The position numbers and the translations under genes were made by a program. This document shows, piece by piece, positions 48,685-60,239 of a stretch of DNA of 64,000 nt. How positions within the stretch are numbered: position 1 is the stretch's first letter; each line of letters opens with the position of its first letter. The stretch is from positions 434,001 through 498,000 of the forward strand of contig JACGCM010002493.1 in assembly GCA_014058105.1 (NCBI GenBank), read 5' to 3'. The notes under the pieces were generated by a model. That model searched no databases. It worked only from the letters and a program-made list of their open reading frames with translations, and had not been told where the DNA came from. The DNA comes from Kingdonia uniflora (taxonomy: Eukaryota; Streptophyta; Magnoliopsida; Ranunculales; Circaeasteraceae).

Positions 48685-49587
48685 GATGTCTGCGAAGCTC
48701 AAAAACGTTGAATTTTCTCCATTAATGCTCATTGTAGCCAACTACCTTACCTGGTGCATCAACATTGACTTGTACTTGAAGTCTTAGGGTCTTGGGAAGA
48801 CCATCATCGTTGTTAACACTGAAGCTGTGATCGACAAAGCAAAAGATGTGTTCTACCTCTGTCATCACATTAAGAATGATTTGAAGATGAAATACCTCAA
48901 CAAGGTTGAGCCAGCTGACTTATGGGCTAGTTTGAAAGGATATTTTTGTCAGCAAAATACCATTATGTTAACTAAAACTCAGCGGTCTACAAATTTACTT
49001 CTACACTTGAGGTGTGTGAGAAGAAAATCACTGATGTTGAAATGATAGAGAAGACTTTATTTACTTTTTACGCTAGTAATGTTACACTTCAGAGGCAATA
49101 TAGGTGAGAGAACATTGTGACTCATGAGGCCTTGATTCAGGCACTGCTCCTCTCAGAGCATAATGATGAACTCCTGATGAAGAATCATGAGATACAGCCT
49201 GCTGGGAACAAGCTACTACTCGAGTCATACAATGTTCAGTTTTAAGGAAGCAAAAAACACAGTCAGGGATGCAAGAATGGAAATGGAAAAGGGAGGTCCA
49301 TATACAAGCAGAAGGGCGGGAACCAGAAATTCTAGGCCCCTCAGAAACGTAAAGGATTTAAGAAAGTTGGCATGTTAGGGAAAGAATAGAAGGCGAAGAA
49401 GACAGATTAGGGATCCCCTTACTTTAACTGTGGTAGAATAGGATATTGGGTGTGGGACTGCCTGGCACCGAGGGTGGCCAAAGATAATAATGTTTGTACT
49501 CACCTTATCACAGCTGGAGTTTACACTGTGACTATTGAGTTTGCAATGACTGACTTCTTCGGGGATATTGACCCAGGCACGGATTAA
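48685..49587 (+). pseudogene. Ty1/copia gag relic
   Basis: From ATG 48685: MSAKLKNVEFSPLMLI, NYLTWCINIDLYLKS, DKAKDVFYLCHHIKNDLKMK and EPADLWASLKGYF. After a frameshift come EKTLFTFYASNVTLQRQYR and ALLLSEHNDELLMKNHE, typical of the UBN2-like copia capsid. A degraded zinc knuckle (FNCGRIGYWVWDC, with Y in place of H) and a tail MTDFFGDIDPG follow. Several in-frame stops are present, the first at about 48785. The order matches the N-terminal part of a plant copia polyprotein. Confidence 0.78.
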
Positions 49588-49882
49588 CGTACACAATAAT
49601 TAGTCATTTTATCTCAGTAGATGAGTGATGTCACATTAGAAGTACACTAGTAGTTTTTTTCCTTAGTTGTTAGCTTTGATTTACTTTATTAGTACTTTTC
49701 TTGATTGTGTTGAGGGCAAATCGGTGATGTTTAAGATTAATAAATACTTGCGACATACATTATTTCAGTATCCATCTATGAGATCGTTTATTTTTTTTCT
49801 AGAAAGATTATTTAAATTATTATTTGAGATAGTAGTTAATTTGTTGTATGATAGTTTATAACTGTTATATAAAGGTAGCCTA

Positions 49883-50131
49883 ATGGATCTATATGCTCAT
49901 AGAGCACTAATTAATAATCAACTGGGTTGTGATACTTGTCTTATAGAAAATGCTACCATGTGCTCAATCCTACAGGATAAAAAATACTTTTTGTCTTTGA
50001 CCTCATATATTGGGGATATCAAAACTGTAATTGGGTCATCCAGTATCTTAGGGGGTGTAGTGGCATGTTTTCTGGGAGGAGAATCTTCGTTAATACTAAT
50101 TCGTAAACAGAGATGTAATAATTCTAGATAG
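49883..50131 (+). pseudogene. Ty1/copia protease fragment
   Basis: CLIENATMCSILQDKKYF and GDIKTVIGSSSILGG correspond to the aspartic-protease region that follows gag in the same copia family, where a catalytic D-S-G/A motif is expected; here it reads ENA. Strand, spacing and family agree with the gag relic 300 bp upstream. Integrase and RT are not found, so the element is truncated at about 50130. The 49588-49882 gap holds no recognisable sequence. Confidence 0.6.
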
Positions 50132-52400
50132 ACTTGATTTTACATGGAAAACTCAGTAAAGGCTAAGAAAAACCACGACCCTGAGGAAGTTTATGATGTA
50201 AAATCCAGTATGATGCTAGTTATTATAAATTTTTAGAAGTGATGTGAGGGTTCTAAAATAAGAATAGTAAAGATTACAGTCTTTTAATATCTATTCTCTG
50301 CCTGTATTTATAGTCATACAGGCAGTCTTACAAAAAGAAAGAAATAGTCTCTTATTTCGGGGGGAATGGGCGAACTTTACAATCTCTAACAGTTCTCTCT
50401 TGGCCAGGCTTCAACGGCTACTTTTGGTAAGTCGAGTACTTATGGTATCTTCTAGAATGCTGAGCTGTCTTCGACTATAAACTGTCTTTGACTATCTTCG
50501 ACTACACCGTGATGGCTTACTCTTGTCGAATCTGGGGAATATGCTACTACAATCGCCTCATTCTTGACAAAAGTATTTGTGGTTGTGTCGAGAAGAAAAC
50601 TGAAAGTTGAATAGGTTGCCGAATATTCTCAGAAGTTATCATATGTCATTCTGAGGTCAAGGTAAACTGTATTAGGTCAAGTCATTCCCGAGGCATAATT
50701 AATGTGGTACATTGAATATGGCAGAAGAAAATTAGGTATAAATAGGGGTTAGTGAAGGTGATATGGTGGTGGTTAGTGAAAATATGTCACCTCAAGTGTG
50801 GTCTATGGCGTTGTCTGGGCTGAAGACGGTGAACATTCTGAAGGAGAAATCTGGCACAAATTGATCGGTGTTAAGCCGATATGCGATCGTATTATATCGT
50901 TGGGGTGGGAACAAGGTCAAAACAGAGACGATGTGTATATGTTGGAAATAATTGTATCATCATGCGGGGGTAAAGGTAATAGATTGCATCAGTTTGGGGG
51001 GGAAAGAATTACAGTTTGTGTTAATGATGAACATTTGAAGCATAAATAGGCGTTCAGGGATCTTGTTAAACGTTTGAGGTTTCTTACAATTTTTTGCTAT
51101 CTTTTTTCTGCTGAAGCATCTCTTAAAATTTTAGTAACTTAAGATTCATTTAAGCTTTGAGAACTAGAAAGAGGCTTTAATGTCAGATTCTGGTGAAAAG
51201 AGAGCATCGAGATTAGTTACCTGTCGAAGCAATTATTAAAATAAATGTTAATAGAAGAAAAATCAAGTAGAAGAAATGAAATTTAATCGAATGAGATAGA
51301 TGTCGAATGTAAGAAGTGATAATGTAATCGAATGAGAGAGATATCGAATGTAAGAAACAAGTTATGAAATAAATAATTTTGTGTTTATCTAAATTATTTA
51401 TATCTGGGTATTGTATCGAGGAATGTGTAGTAGGAGAATTTTTAATATAACCTTGCCGAAATTGGCCATGCGTATAAAGTAGAAGGTAATTGATCGTGTG
51501 GGGCCAATAACTGATTTTGAGGTTGCTTGATTTGACTCTGACTGTGTATAGTTCTGAAGCAGAGTAAATGCAGGTGAGATGGATCTTGACTGGAAGGGTT
51601 ATAAATAGTTCTTTTGCTATAGGGTTGAGGTATTCGTGTAATATGGTAAAGACGAGTACACAGGCCCGTGATGGGGTATACAAACGTGTTCAGGCAATGT
51701 ATTGGGTATTGTACACTCGGTACTTTAGTCTCGGAATTGTGCTATGCATATGTAAGATTCAGAGGAGCCTGAATATGAAGGGATGAGTGAGGCAGAAGCG
51801 ATGGAAGCTGAGGAGGTCTTTGAGTTTTGCGTGAAATTACAGTTTTGGCATCCTCCTGAACGATGTGGTGATATGTAGACTCGAGCGACGTTGTTGGTGA
51901 AGAGGGAAAATGAGGCTGCAGCAAGGGGTTTATGAAGGTGTAATGTACTAAGAGTACGTTTTGTGTAAGGACTAAATATTATAAAAATAAACGTCGAATA
52001 CAATTTGTACTTGTGTGAAATTTGTTAATAAAAAAGAGTTGTAGCAGATTTCTGGTAGAATGTCGAATATAATGATAATATAGTTGTTATCGAATGTAGA
52101 CCCAAAAATATAGAAATTTGTAGGTAAAGTAGAAGTGGGGAACCATTAAAAATAATGATTATGGCAAGATATATTCCGTTAGGGGAGATGATGAAATATA
52201 AATAAATTGATGTATACCATCTCTGTGACAATATAGTTGGTAATTTGTTGTGCTGGAATGTTTCTGAAGAAATAGTTTGAGATATGGAAGAATTAGAGGG
52301 GAGGGTAAGTGTTTGTTATCTCTGAGAAGGAGAAGTATCAAAGAGAAAGAGAAAATGTCACGTTCGAAGAGTTGAACGGTCGCGAAGTGGTATAATGAAC
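50132..52400. other. Possible 3' LTR/UTR region of the Tat element
   Basis: No gene. A TATAAATA on the minus strand (50305-50312) lies in a short hairpin. Reading on the minus strand, the sequence then reaches TTTTAGAACCCTCACA, a plausible LTR 3' end. The other LTR would be outside the window, so borders cannot be tested. A ~46-bp tandem pair with ATCGAATGAGA and TCGAATGTAAGAA lies at about 51284-51360. Confidence 0.35.
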
Positions 52401-52403
52401 AGT

Positions 52404-52598
52404 CACGTGGGGATTATAAATACTTTTGATGTGGGCGACTGTTCACACTTTTCAAACATATAATTTTTTTCTCAAGTTCTAACTGCTGTTGCTCGTTACA
52501 AAATTAATTGCCGACAATAGTGGAAGAGGAGATTAGTATGTTGATTGCAAGAGCCAAACGAGCAAAGGAAAAGGATACAGAAGCAGCACGAAAACAAG
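52404..52598 (+). promoter_or_regulatory. Candidate promoter and first exon for the antisense ORF
   Basis: G-box CACGTG at 52404-52409 and TATAAATA at 52415-52422 are followed by a leader. ATG 52538 opens MLIARAKRAKEKDTEAARKQ, which ends at a GT donor (AAG|GTTAGT at 52598/52599). An acceptor (TGTACAG) at 53388-53394 precedes the ATG at 53408. Joining the two exons gives an early TAA in this copy. The spacing is typical of a plant promoter, but transcription is not shown. Confidence 0.45.
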
Positions 52599-53407
52599 GT
52601 TAGTAAATCAGTTTTTGATTATTTTTTGTTTAGGTTTTGATTAATTATATCATAAATGAATAAGAATAGGAAAAGTGAATGATTGTGTATAGTGGATTGG
52701 ATCGAAAGGGAATTAGTTGTAGTAAATTGATAGAGTTAGGGTTTGGCAGAGGGCTATGAAAGTCTAAAGTAGTTAAAACTATTATTTGTGTGAAGGTGAA
52801 AGAATTGGTATCGTTAGGTGCTGATAGGCTGGTTTTGGTTTGGGTAATATAATGAATGGGTGGAAAGAAGTGGAGAAAAGTCTCGATTGGTGGCGCTGTT
52901 GTTACGGCACGATTGCAGAGATAAGGGAAACTTTGTTTTGATACGGTGAGATTGTCGGGGACGTTTATTATTGCTGCAATTTGGCCGGATTTTGCACTGA
53001 AGAAGAGGAAGTATCAATTTTTGAATAATGGTATTTTTGGCGGGAAACAGGTAAAGTGTGTTCGAGAAGCAGTTGAGATTCCGATAATTTAACAAAAAGT
53101 AAATAAAATCAGCAAGTTATCGATGTTACTTATTAAAAATAGAAAAACATCGAGAACTGAGCAGATGTGTTACTTCAAGGAAAAATAATAATAGGAACTA
53201 AATGATATGAACTAGATCAAGAACTGTGGTAATAAGTATAAATGTAACTGATTGTAGCAGATAGTAAAACAAATGATTTGTTGGAGAGTAAGCTCGACAA
53301 CAATAGTATTATGAATATATGAACGTATGAACATATATATTTATCACATATGGTAGATTCTAACTGTTTAAAAAATATGGAATCTGTTGTACAGGTTCTA
53401 TTTAAAA

Positions 53408-55601
53408 ATGGCTGAACCAATTAAAAATGATGAGAAAGATATATACGAGGATCTCGAAGATGTAATGCCTTTGATGATTGATGTGAGGACCTGTGTACAA
53501 CAATTGAGTAACATTAGGTGACACCTTGTGTTGTTGAACTATCTGAGGAGGAAGCTACGGATACGGATCATGAACCTCAAGCGAGTGACCGAGAAGGTAG
53601 TGGGGAGAGTGAAGGAGAAGATGTGGAGGAAGGTGAGGAAACATTTTATGGGGAGGGTCCAGAGATGAAAGAGATCTTAAGTTTCAAGAAAAAATATGGT
53701 ATTCCTGGGGACATAAGGTTGGAAGAGTATCAATATGAGATGATAGGCCAGGAAATACCTTTGAATGGTATTCTGGTTCATCGAGAATAAATAAAGAAGG
53801 GTTTAAAACTTCCCCTCAGGGCAGATCAGAAAAAGTAAATTAACTTTTTTGATGTAGCTCTTGGTCAATTCAACCCGAATGTATATGACTTGTTTAGGGT
53901 ATGTGGTGCAATAAACGGTCGACTAAAGGACAGGGGGGAGGAGTTAATAACTGTGGACGATTTGGGCGTGTACTATACGTTGAAGATGAACCCGAAGAAA
54001 TTGAGCTACCGGTACTTGGCGAGGTTCCTGAAAAGACCATTGTTTTATGATATGGTGTCAATGGGGGGCGATATACCGACAAACGCTTACTGGTCTCGGG
54101 GAATTACGAGTTCGATAAAAATGACCCTAGAGAACCTCTAAAGGGAAAAACGTTTCACTTAGGTTTGTGGTTAGGTAATTTGTAATTATGTATGTTCGAA
54201 TTGTGTGAATGAGATTTAAAGTGTTTCTCACTTGTTGATGTTGTTTTGCAATGCTGAAAGAGGTCGACAAAAAGTCATAAGTGAAGGAAGAATTGTATAA
54301 GGTAAGGAGAAAGTTTTTTGGCAGGATCGATAACTTTGTTATCGACAAAGAGTTTGTGAATACGCTCTTCCAAGATGCTGGTCTAAAGAGGTCGAGGATA
54401 AAAGGCTCAGAAGTGCCTGTTATCGATGGAGATGTCGGCCAAGAATAAGAGAGCTGCAGATTTGAGCTTGCCTCTGGAAAATCGTTCCTTGGCGGGGTAC
54501 AATACTGATACAAAAATCGATGCAATACTTGGAGAGTCGCTGGGATAGAATAAAAATAAAAGGGCAGCGAGCTATGATGTGGCACCATTGCTTCCTCATA
54601 AGAGGCTGACTCGACAGTCGACAACTGAGGAGGTGGCTGGTACTATAAAAGTAGCAGCTGTTGTGGATATGCGTCCCCCACAAAGTTTTGGCAGTTTGGT
54701 TCCGAAGAAGACCAGTGGGGAGACTTTGAAGAAGAAGTTTATCGAGGAGTCTGAGACGGAAGTCCAGAAGATTATGGATGCATATACGTCTGGGACGGAT
54801 GAGTTGAAGGTGGAGCTGGAGGATTGCATGGTGGGGATTGATAGTTTGAATACATTCTTCTGGGAGGGTCAGAGGACTTTGTCGAAGGTGAGAAACTTTA
54901 ATGCTTTTCGACCAATGAAAAAATTAGTAGGTCACTCGAATATTCATTATATGACTTTGATGTAGATAAAGAAGTTGGTAACTGAAGCTATGGGCCGCAT
55001 TGTGGGTAGTGGAGAGCTGGCAAACCAGATCATTGCCTACAAAAACATAGAGAAAGATTTGATCGCGAAGAAAGCTGAGTTAAATTCTATATTGAATAGG
55101 TATAAGCTCGAGGCCAAGAAGGCGAAGGAAGCTGCACTGTATGAAGCGAAGAAAGTGGCAGAGAAAGAGAAAAAAGAGGCATTGGCATTGCAGAAGACCG
55201 CCTATGAAATAGATGTAAGGGAGCAAGTGGACGATGTGCGGAAAGCTATGGAGCGGGAGCAGGGAAAACTGCTCGATAAGGTGAGGGCGAAGATGAATGA
55301 AGGGAAATTGGAAAGATCAATGGAAGTAAGGGAACATTACCGGGGACAGTGTGAAGAGTTGGAAGAGAGGAAGAAATTCTACAGGGGGCTAGCTAAAGCG
55401 GGAGGTATTGTGTTTAAGGATAGTTTGAATGATGAGGTACCCTAGACTCCTGACATTCATGGGTCGATTGAAGTGATCAAAGATGATATGATGGAGGTTG
55501 ATGGTGTACGTGAAGGTGAAGTAACGGATGTACAGGTTCCCAAAGGTACCCTGAAGTTGAATAAAGAAAAATCTCCCTCTGATATGTTAAACCTTGGGTA
55601 A
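53408..55601 (+). pseudogene. Gypsy-type transposon ORF antisense to the Tat gag-pol (aORF-like)
   Basis: Plus-strand gene remnants, opposite in direction to the pol genes at 56.4-64 kb. An acidic N-terminal part (ELSEEEATDTDHE) leads into [74 protein letters not shown] and [12 protein letters not shown]. This layout resembles the putative gypsy-type transposon family (PF04195-like), found as extra ORFs in Tat-lineage elements. A Lys/Glu/Ala-rich coiled coil follows (55000-55400, e.g. [15 protein letters not shown]), then an acidic tail ending SPSDMLNLG at 55599-55601. Stops near 53788, 53836, 54139, 54964 and 55443, plus frameshifts, break it. The cellular role of such proteins is unknown. 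Confidence 0.6.
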
Positions 55602-56456
55602 GTTTTGTTTATGTGAGAAAGGATGTAAAAGTAGTCAGTGGGACCGAAACATTTTAATTAGTTGTGTGTGGTGAAACAATGTTGTGTTGCTGAACAAATT
55701 TTATTTTTGAAATAATTTTGTGCATGTGTTGTAAATAATTCTAAGTTGCAGATATGATAAAATAATTTTATCGACTGTGACAATAGGTTCGAGCATATAA
55801 GTGAAGAACGTTTTTGCGTGATATGTTAAAGATGGCAATAAAATGGCAAGTAATGAGAATGAGTACCATATATGCATCCTGAGATGGGTATCTGGATTTA
55901 GATTTGAAGAGAACAAAAGCCATTTGCAGAGATTGTTCGATAAATAAAGAACGCTAAGTAGAATATCCTGTAATTGGATATTATTTGCAGAAAATGTGAA
56001 TGATAGTTGTTAGGTATACTTGTGTAGGTAGTGACCAAGAACAAAGAAAAATAGTAAGGATTTTGTTTATTTGATGTATACTTGACAACTATCATTCGAG
56101 AACAAATCAAATAGTAAGGATTTTGTCGAATGTATACTTGAAAAGTATAGATCGTGATCAAATAAAATAGTAATGAAATTGTCTGTCTGATGTATACTTG
56201 AAAAGTATAGATCGATCAAATCAAAGAGTAATGAGATTATTTGTCTGGTGTATACTTGACAAGTGTAGATCAAGATCAAATCAAATAGTCATGAGATTGT
56301 TCGTCAGATGTATACCTGACAAGTATAGATCGAGATCAAATCAAATAGTAAGGACAAAATTGATAACAAACTGTGTTTATTTGAATTGATAAAAATTGTT
56401 ACAGTGTATCATCTGTAAAATAACTTTAGTTGAGCAGTGTTCCATGGATATTCTAG
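55602..56456. repeat. Intergenic region with ~60-bp minisatellite
   Basis: Between the convergent ends of the antisense ORF and pol. Units start at 56049, 56109, 56165, 56223, 56283 and (partial) 56343, with periods of 56-60 bp. They share AAATAGTAA...GATGTATACTTGA.AAGTATAGATC. A degenerate unit is visible at about 55989-56045. Tat/Ogre elements are known to carry variable tandem repeats in the DNA downstream of pol. Confidence 0.85.
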
Positions 56457-57420
56457 CTATATTTCATCTTCAGTCATAAGCCAATAAATGCCACTATCTA
56501 TTTTGTTGCTGACAATATATGGCCCTTCCCAGTTTTCGGATAATATCCCCAAATTTTTAGGTTGAGAACTATCTTGGATCCGTCGTAAGACAAGGTCTCC
56601 AATACCAAATTTTCATTCTCAAACTTTCTTGTTGTATATTTTTTTCAATGTATCATGGTATCGTTCCAGATTCGCAATTGCCTTGTCTCTAGTTTCTTCT
56701 ATCCAATTGAGGTTGCAAAGGAGACCGCGCTCATTATCTTCGTCTAATTTTTTTTGCTGAGTACTGGGTAGATCGAGGTCTGAAGGTATGACTACTTCAG
56801 TTCCAAAAGCCATTATGAATGGAGTGCAGCCTGTTGAGACTCGAGGAGTGGTGTGGTAGGCCCAGAGAACATTGAGCAATTCATCCACTCATCACCCTTT
56901 CTTGTCGTCGAGACACTTGCGTAATCCTGATTTTATGCTTTTGTTTATGGCTTCGGCTTGTCCATTGCCTTGAGGATAATACGGTGTGGATGTTGTGAGC
57001 TGGATTTTGTATTTATTGAGGAAAGCAATTACTTTGGCGCTGATGAACTGTTTGCCATTATCGGAGCATATCATTTGCGGATATCAAAATCTGGTGATGA
57101 TGTGCTCCCAAAGGAACTTGATAACTTTATTTTCATCAGTATGGCAGGGAGAAACTGTTTCACCCATTTTGTGAAGTAATTAGTGGCAACCAGGATGAAC
57201 CTTCAGTTTCCCGATGCTAGATGGAAAGGTCCAATGATGTCGATTCCCCATCGTTTGAATGGCCAGAGAACATTGCTGACATGGAAGTCTAAGGTTGGGC
57301 TCTTGAAGTCTTGGGCATGGATTTGGCATTTGTAATATTTTCGAACGAAGTCTTCGCAGCCCTGTCTCATTTTAGGTCAGTACAACTCTTGTATAAAAGC
57401 GCGTTGTACTAACGACCTTT
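56457..57420 (-). pseudogene. Tat element integrase (broken)
   Basis: Minus strand. After CEDFVRKYYKCQIHAQ (zinc-finger Cys) comes first D in RWGIDIIGPFHLASGN, then a TGA, then FILVATNYFTKWVKQ. Second D: MICSDNGKQFISAKVI. Catalytic E: GNGQAEAINKSIKSGLRKC. Next are the LNVLWAYHTTPRVSTGCTPF and IEETRDKAIANLERYHDTL segments. The GPY-type end is WEGPYIVSNKIDSGIYWL, with the stop at 56457-56459. This is the DDE integrase that inserts the cDNA. The internal TGA (near 57200) and a shift near 56889 inactivate it. Confidence 0.88.
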
Positions 57421-58130
57421 CGGAAACATGTACCCCACAGATACCTTTGTGAAGTTCTCTAATTTTGATTTGAGCTTATTTATGAGAAATGCATTCGATA
57501 AGTGTTCCCCCACCTGTGATTCGATATAAGTGACCTTGGACAGTGAATCTAGGGCACTTGGCCAGAAGTGATCGAGTTTCTTCTTTGTTACTGGGGAGAA
57601 TGTTGGAGTTGAGATATGCATAAAATGATCTTCTCTAGTCTTCAGGATCGTCGTCTTCAACAATGGTGATCTGGAGTGTTGATAGTATATCGAGACTGGA
57701 ATGTTCGACGATTTCAATTTCAAAAGATCTCTTTTCACTATCTCCCAGCATGGCAGCGATGTAAGCTAATGCATTGGCATGTCGATTTTCCTGTCGGGGT
57801 AAGTAAGAAATTGTTGCATGATTAAATCTCTTCATCTTTTCTTCGACCAGAGCTACGTAATCAACCATTCTTCTCGTTGTTTTAAAAGTTTTTTTGTAAT
57901 GATTTTCCACGAGCAAAGAGTCGACATAGACTGCTAATTCTTCTGCTCTGAGAGTAAGTGCGGGATCGAGACCATGTAAAATGCCTTCATATTCAGTCTC
58001 ATTATTGGTGGTATAGAAGTTCAATTTGATAGCTTTCTCGATTCGATGATTGGAAGGCTTAACGAGGATGATGCCAATCTCCGATTCTTGTGGTCCTGCT
58101 GATCCGTCTGTAAAAAGTCGTCAACCTGAA
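57421..58130 (-). pseudogene. Second RNase H (archaeal-like aRNH) of the Tat element
   Basis: Reads LFTDGSAGPQESEIGIIL (first D), NFYTTNNETEYEGILHGLDP (E), EELAVYVDSLLVENHYK (D) and PRQENRHANALAYIAAM. The last motif normally has D (HADALA); here it is N. This is a second, complete-looking RNase H fold in addition to the RT-linked one. The pairing is characteristic of the Tat lineage, in which an archaeal-type RNase H was acquired between the RT-RNase H and integrase (family knowledge). A frameshift lies near 57640-57735. Confidence 0.8.
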
Positions 58131-59760
58131 CTCTTGGACCATACGTCAGGTTCTGCTATTGAGTCATCTGTGAAAATTTCTTTGAGTTCTTCCCAATCGG
58201 GGTCTTCGACCGGAAAATCTACCAAAAAGTCAGCAACTGCTTGTCCTTTTATTAATATTTGGGGTTCGAAGGAAATATCGTATTCGCCAAGAAAGACAGA
58301 ACATTGTTGGATTCGCCGAGATTTTTCTTTTTTGGTGAGTACTAGTTTGAGGGGGTACTTGGTGATGACCTTGATGGGATGTGCTTGAAAGTAAGGACAA
58401 ATTTTTTTAGAGCTGTAGACTAAAGTGAGTAGCTATTTTTTTTTGTACCTATTTTCAGCAGGCATAAATGTTTTGCTAATGAAATAGATTGGTTTTTCTA
58501 TTCCGTCATCTTCTCGAATAAGAACAGAACTGATTGAATCTTCAGTTGTGGATAAATACATTGTAAGTGATTCGCCATCAATTGGAGTACTCATTATAGG
58601 AGGACGCCTCAAGTATCGTTTAAGATCTTGGAAAGCCACTTCACAGCCATGAGTCCAAATAACTTCCTTTTGCTGTTTATTCGAAAGAAGAGTGGGGTTG
58701 CCACAAAGAAAGAGGTAAATGAGTTTGCATCGATCAGACGGCTTCGAGATAAATCTGTGCAGAGCGGCTATTTTGCCTATAAATTTTTAAACGTCTTTTT
58801 TTGTCCGAGGGGATGGCATTGCCATGAGTGTTTTGATTTGTGCAGGACCAATCTCGATCCTTCTTTTACTGACCAGATGTCCCAAGAATTTACCAGATGT
58901 GACTCTGAATTGACATTTCTCTGGGTTAAGTTTCATTTGGTACTTACGAAGGATATCGAATATAGTTTGGAGGTTACTGGAGTGGTCCTCTCGCCTTAGG
59001 CTTTTGCAGATCATATCATCAATGTAGACCTCCATAATTGTGCCGAGATAATCTTTGAACATTTTAGTCACAAGTCTTTGGTAAGTAGCGCCTACATTTT
59101 TTAAACTGAAAGACATTACCATGTAATAGTAGAGACCTCTATCAGTGATGAAGGTTGTTTTTTCATGATCCTCTTCGGCGAGTGGAACTTGGTTATATCC
59201 AGAGGTTACATCCATCATAAAAAGAAGTTCGTTCCCTGCGACTGAATCAAGAAGTTGCATAATTAGTAGTAGCGAAAAACTGTCTTTAGGAGTGAATTTA
59301 TTAGGTTCTGTGAAGTCAACAAAAACCCTAATTTTGCCATTTTTCTTTGGAACCCGACGATATTAGAAACCCACTTTGGAGATTTAACTTCCCGAATAAA
59401 TCCTACCCAAAAGAGTTTATCGATTTCTTCATTTACTGCATCTCAGAGTCAAGGGGCCAGATTTCGTCATTTTTGAATTACAACTTTGCTATTGGGAAAG
59501 AGGTTGAGTCGATGCTAGGCATTTCTTGGAAAGTTCAGGTAAAAATGTCAATGTTCTTTTTAAGTAGTTGTATCATGGCCTCTTTTTCATCTGTCGATAA
59601 TTTGGAGCCGATGAAGGTTATACACCCTGGGCCATTGAGTTCAACAGATTCTTCCATCTCGGTATCATGTTGTTTGAATGTCGTCGACTCCTCGTGCTGT
59701 AGATGCTACATTTTGAGAAGTTTGATTGTATGAGGGTTAGTTATGGTATTCTCGCACATT
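58131..59760 (-). pseudogene. Tat element reverse transcriptase and RT-linked RNase H (broken)
   Basis: Minus strand. DAVNEEIDKLFWVGFIRE and KSPKWVSNI are followed by a shift. Next come GKIRVFVDFTEPNKFTPKDS, LFMMDVTSGYNQVPLAEED, TFITDRGLYYYMVMSFSLKN and the active site MEVYIDDMICKS (YIDD, where Tat RTs usually have YVDD or YIDD). MKLNPEKCQFRVTSGKFLGH follows. The connected RNase H has MAFQDLKRYLRRPPIMSTP, LTMYLSTTEDSISSVLIRED and PIYFISKTFMPAENRY. Several frames are used, so this copy is inactive. Confidence 0.88.
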
Positions 59761-59787
59761 CTTGCAACTGTTTGGCTGCCTTTGATT

Positions 59788-60239
59788 TCATATATGCCGT
59801 GATATGTTGCAAAGCATAGTGCTAGATGGAAAGTGGAGGGTACTGCTTTGATTGAATGTAACCAACTTCGTCCCAAAATTCCCAAATATTTGGATTTGGT
59901 ATCGATAACAAAAATTTGCCGAACATAGTTTCAGGACTTCAATCGCTCTTCTGAACAACACATCGGTGGTACTCTCGGTATCGACAAGGAGCGTATGGAA
60001 ATAGTCTTGCCCGAATTTGAGCATAATAACCAGAGGGTCATCATGAGGGTATTTAACATGGCTTGTATCGCAGTCTTCGAAGGTGATTTGGTATGGACAT
60101 TTTGATTTTCTTGTGCTTGGACTAAGCTTCGCTGATTTGCCCAAAGAGCTCATTTTACAGCAAGACGTAATCCGATCGTCTTGTTTTCTCTTTTGCCTTT
60201 CTCAATCTCGATCATATACAAGTGACGAGCTTGCCCCTG
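59788..60239 (-). pseudogene. Tat element aspartic protease region (broken)
   Basis: CPYQITFEDCDTSHVKYPHD, DPLVIMLKFGQDYFHTLLVD and TESTTDVLFRRAIEVLKL match the retropepsin that follows gag in Tat elements. The catalytic DTG/DSG triplet reads DTE, so activity is unlikely even apart from other breaks. The solo LTR inserted immediately upstream separates it from gag. Confidence 0.75.

Noticed and set aside
48685..50131. A gag-only (TR-GAG) retrotransposon
   Set aside because: A copia protease fragment of a matching family follows 300 bp downstream on the same strand, so a truncated copia is the simpler reading. No LTR pair was identified.
51213..51683. 156-residue minus-strand open frame (hydrophobic, YIT/FHFFYLIF-rich)
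   Set aside because: Covers the TCGAATG tandem pair in AT-rich presumed LTR/UTR DNA. No recognisable motif; consistent with chance in low-complexity sequence.
54127..54624. 165-residue minus-strand open frame opposite the antisense ORF
   Set aside because: Shadow of the plus-strand gypsy-type ORF; no domain on its own.
58628..58999. 123-residue plus-strand open frame opposite the RT
   Set aside because: Antisense shadow of the reverse transcriptase region.
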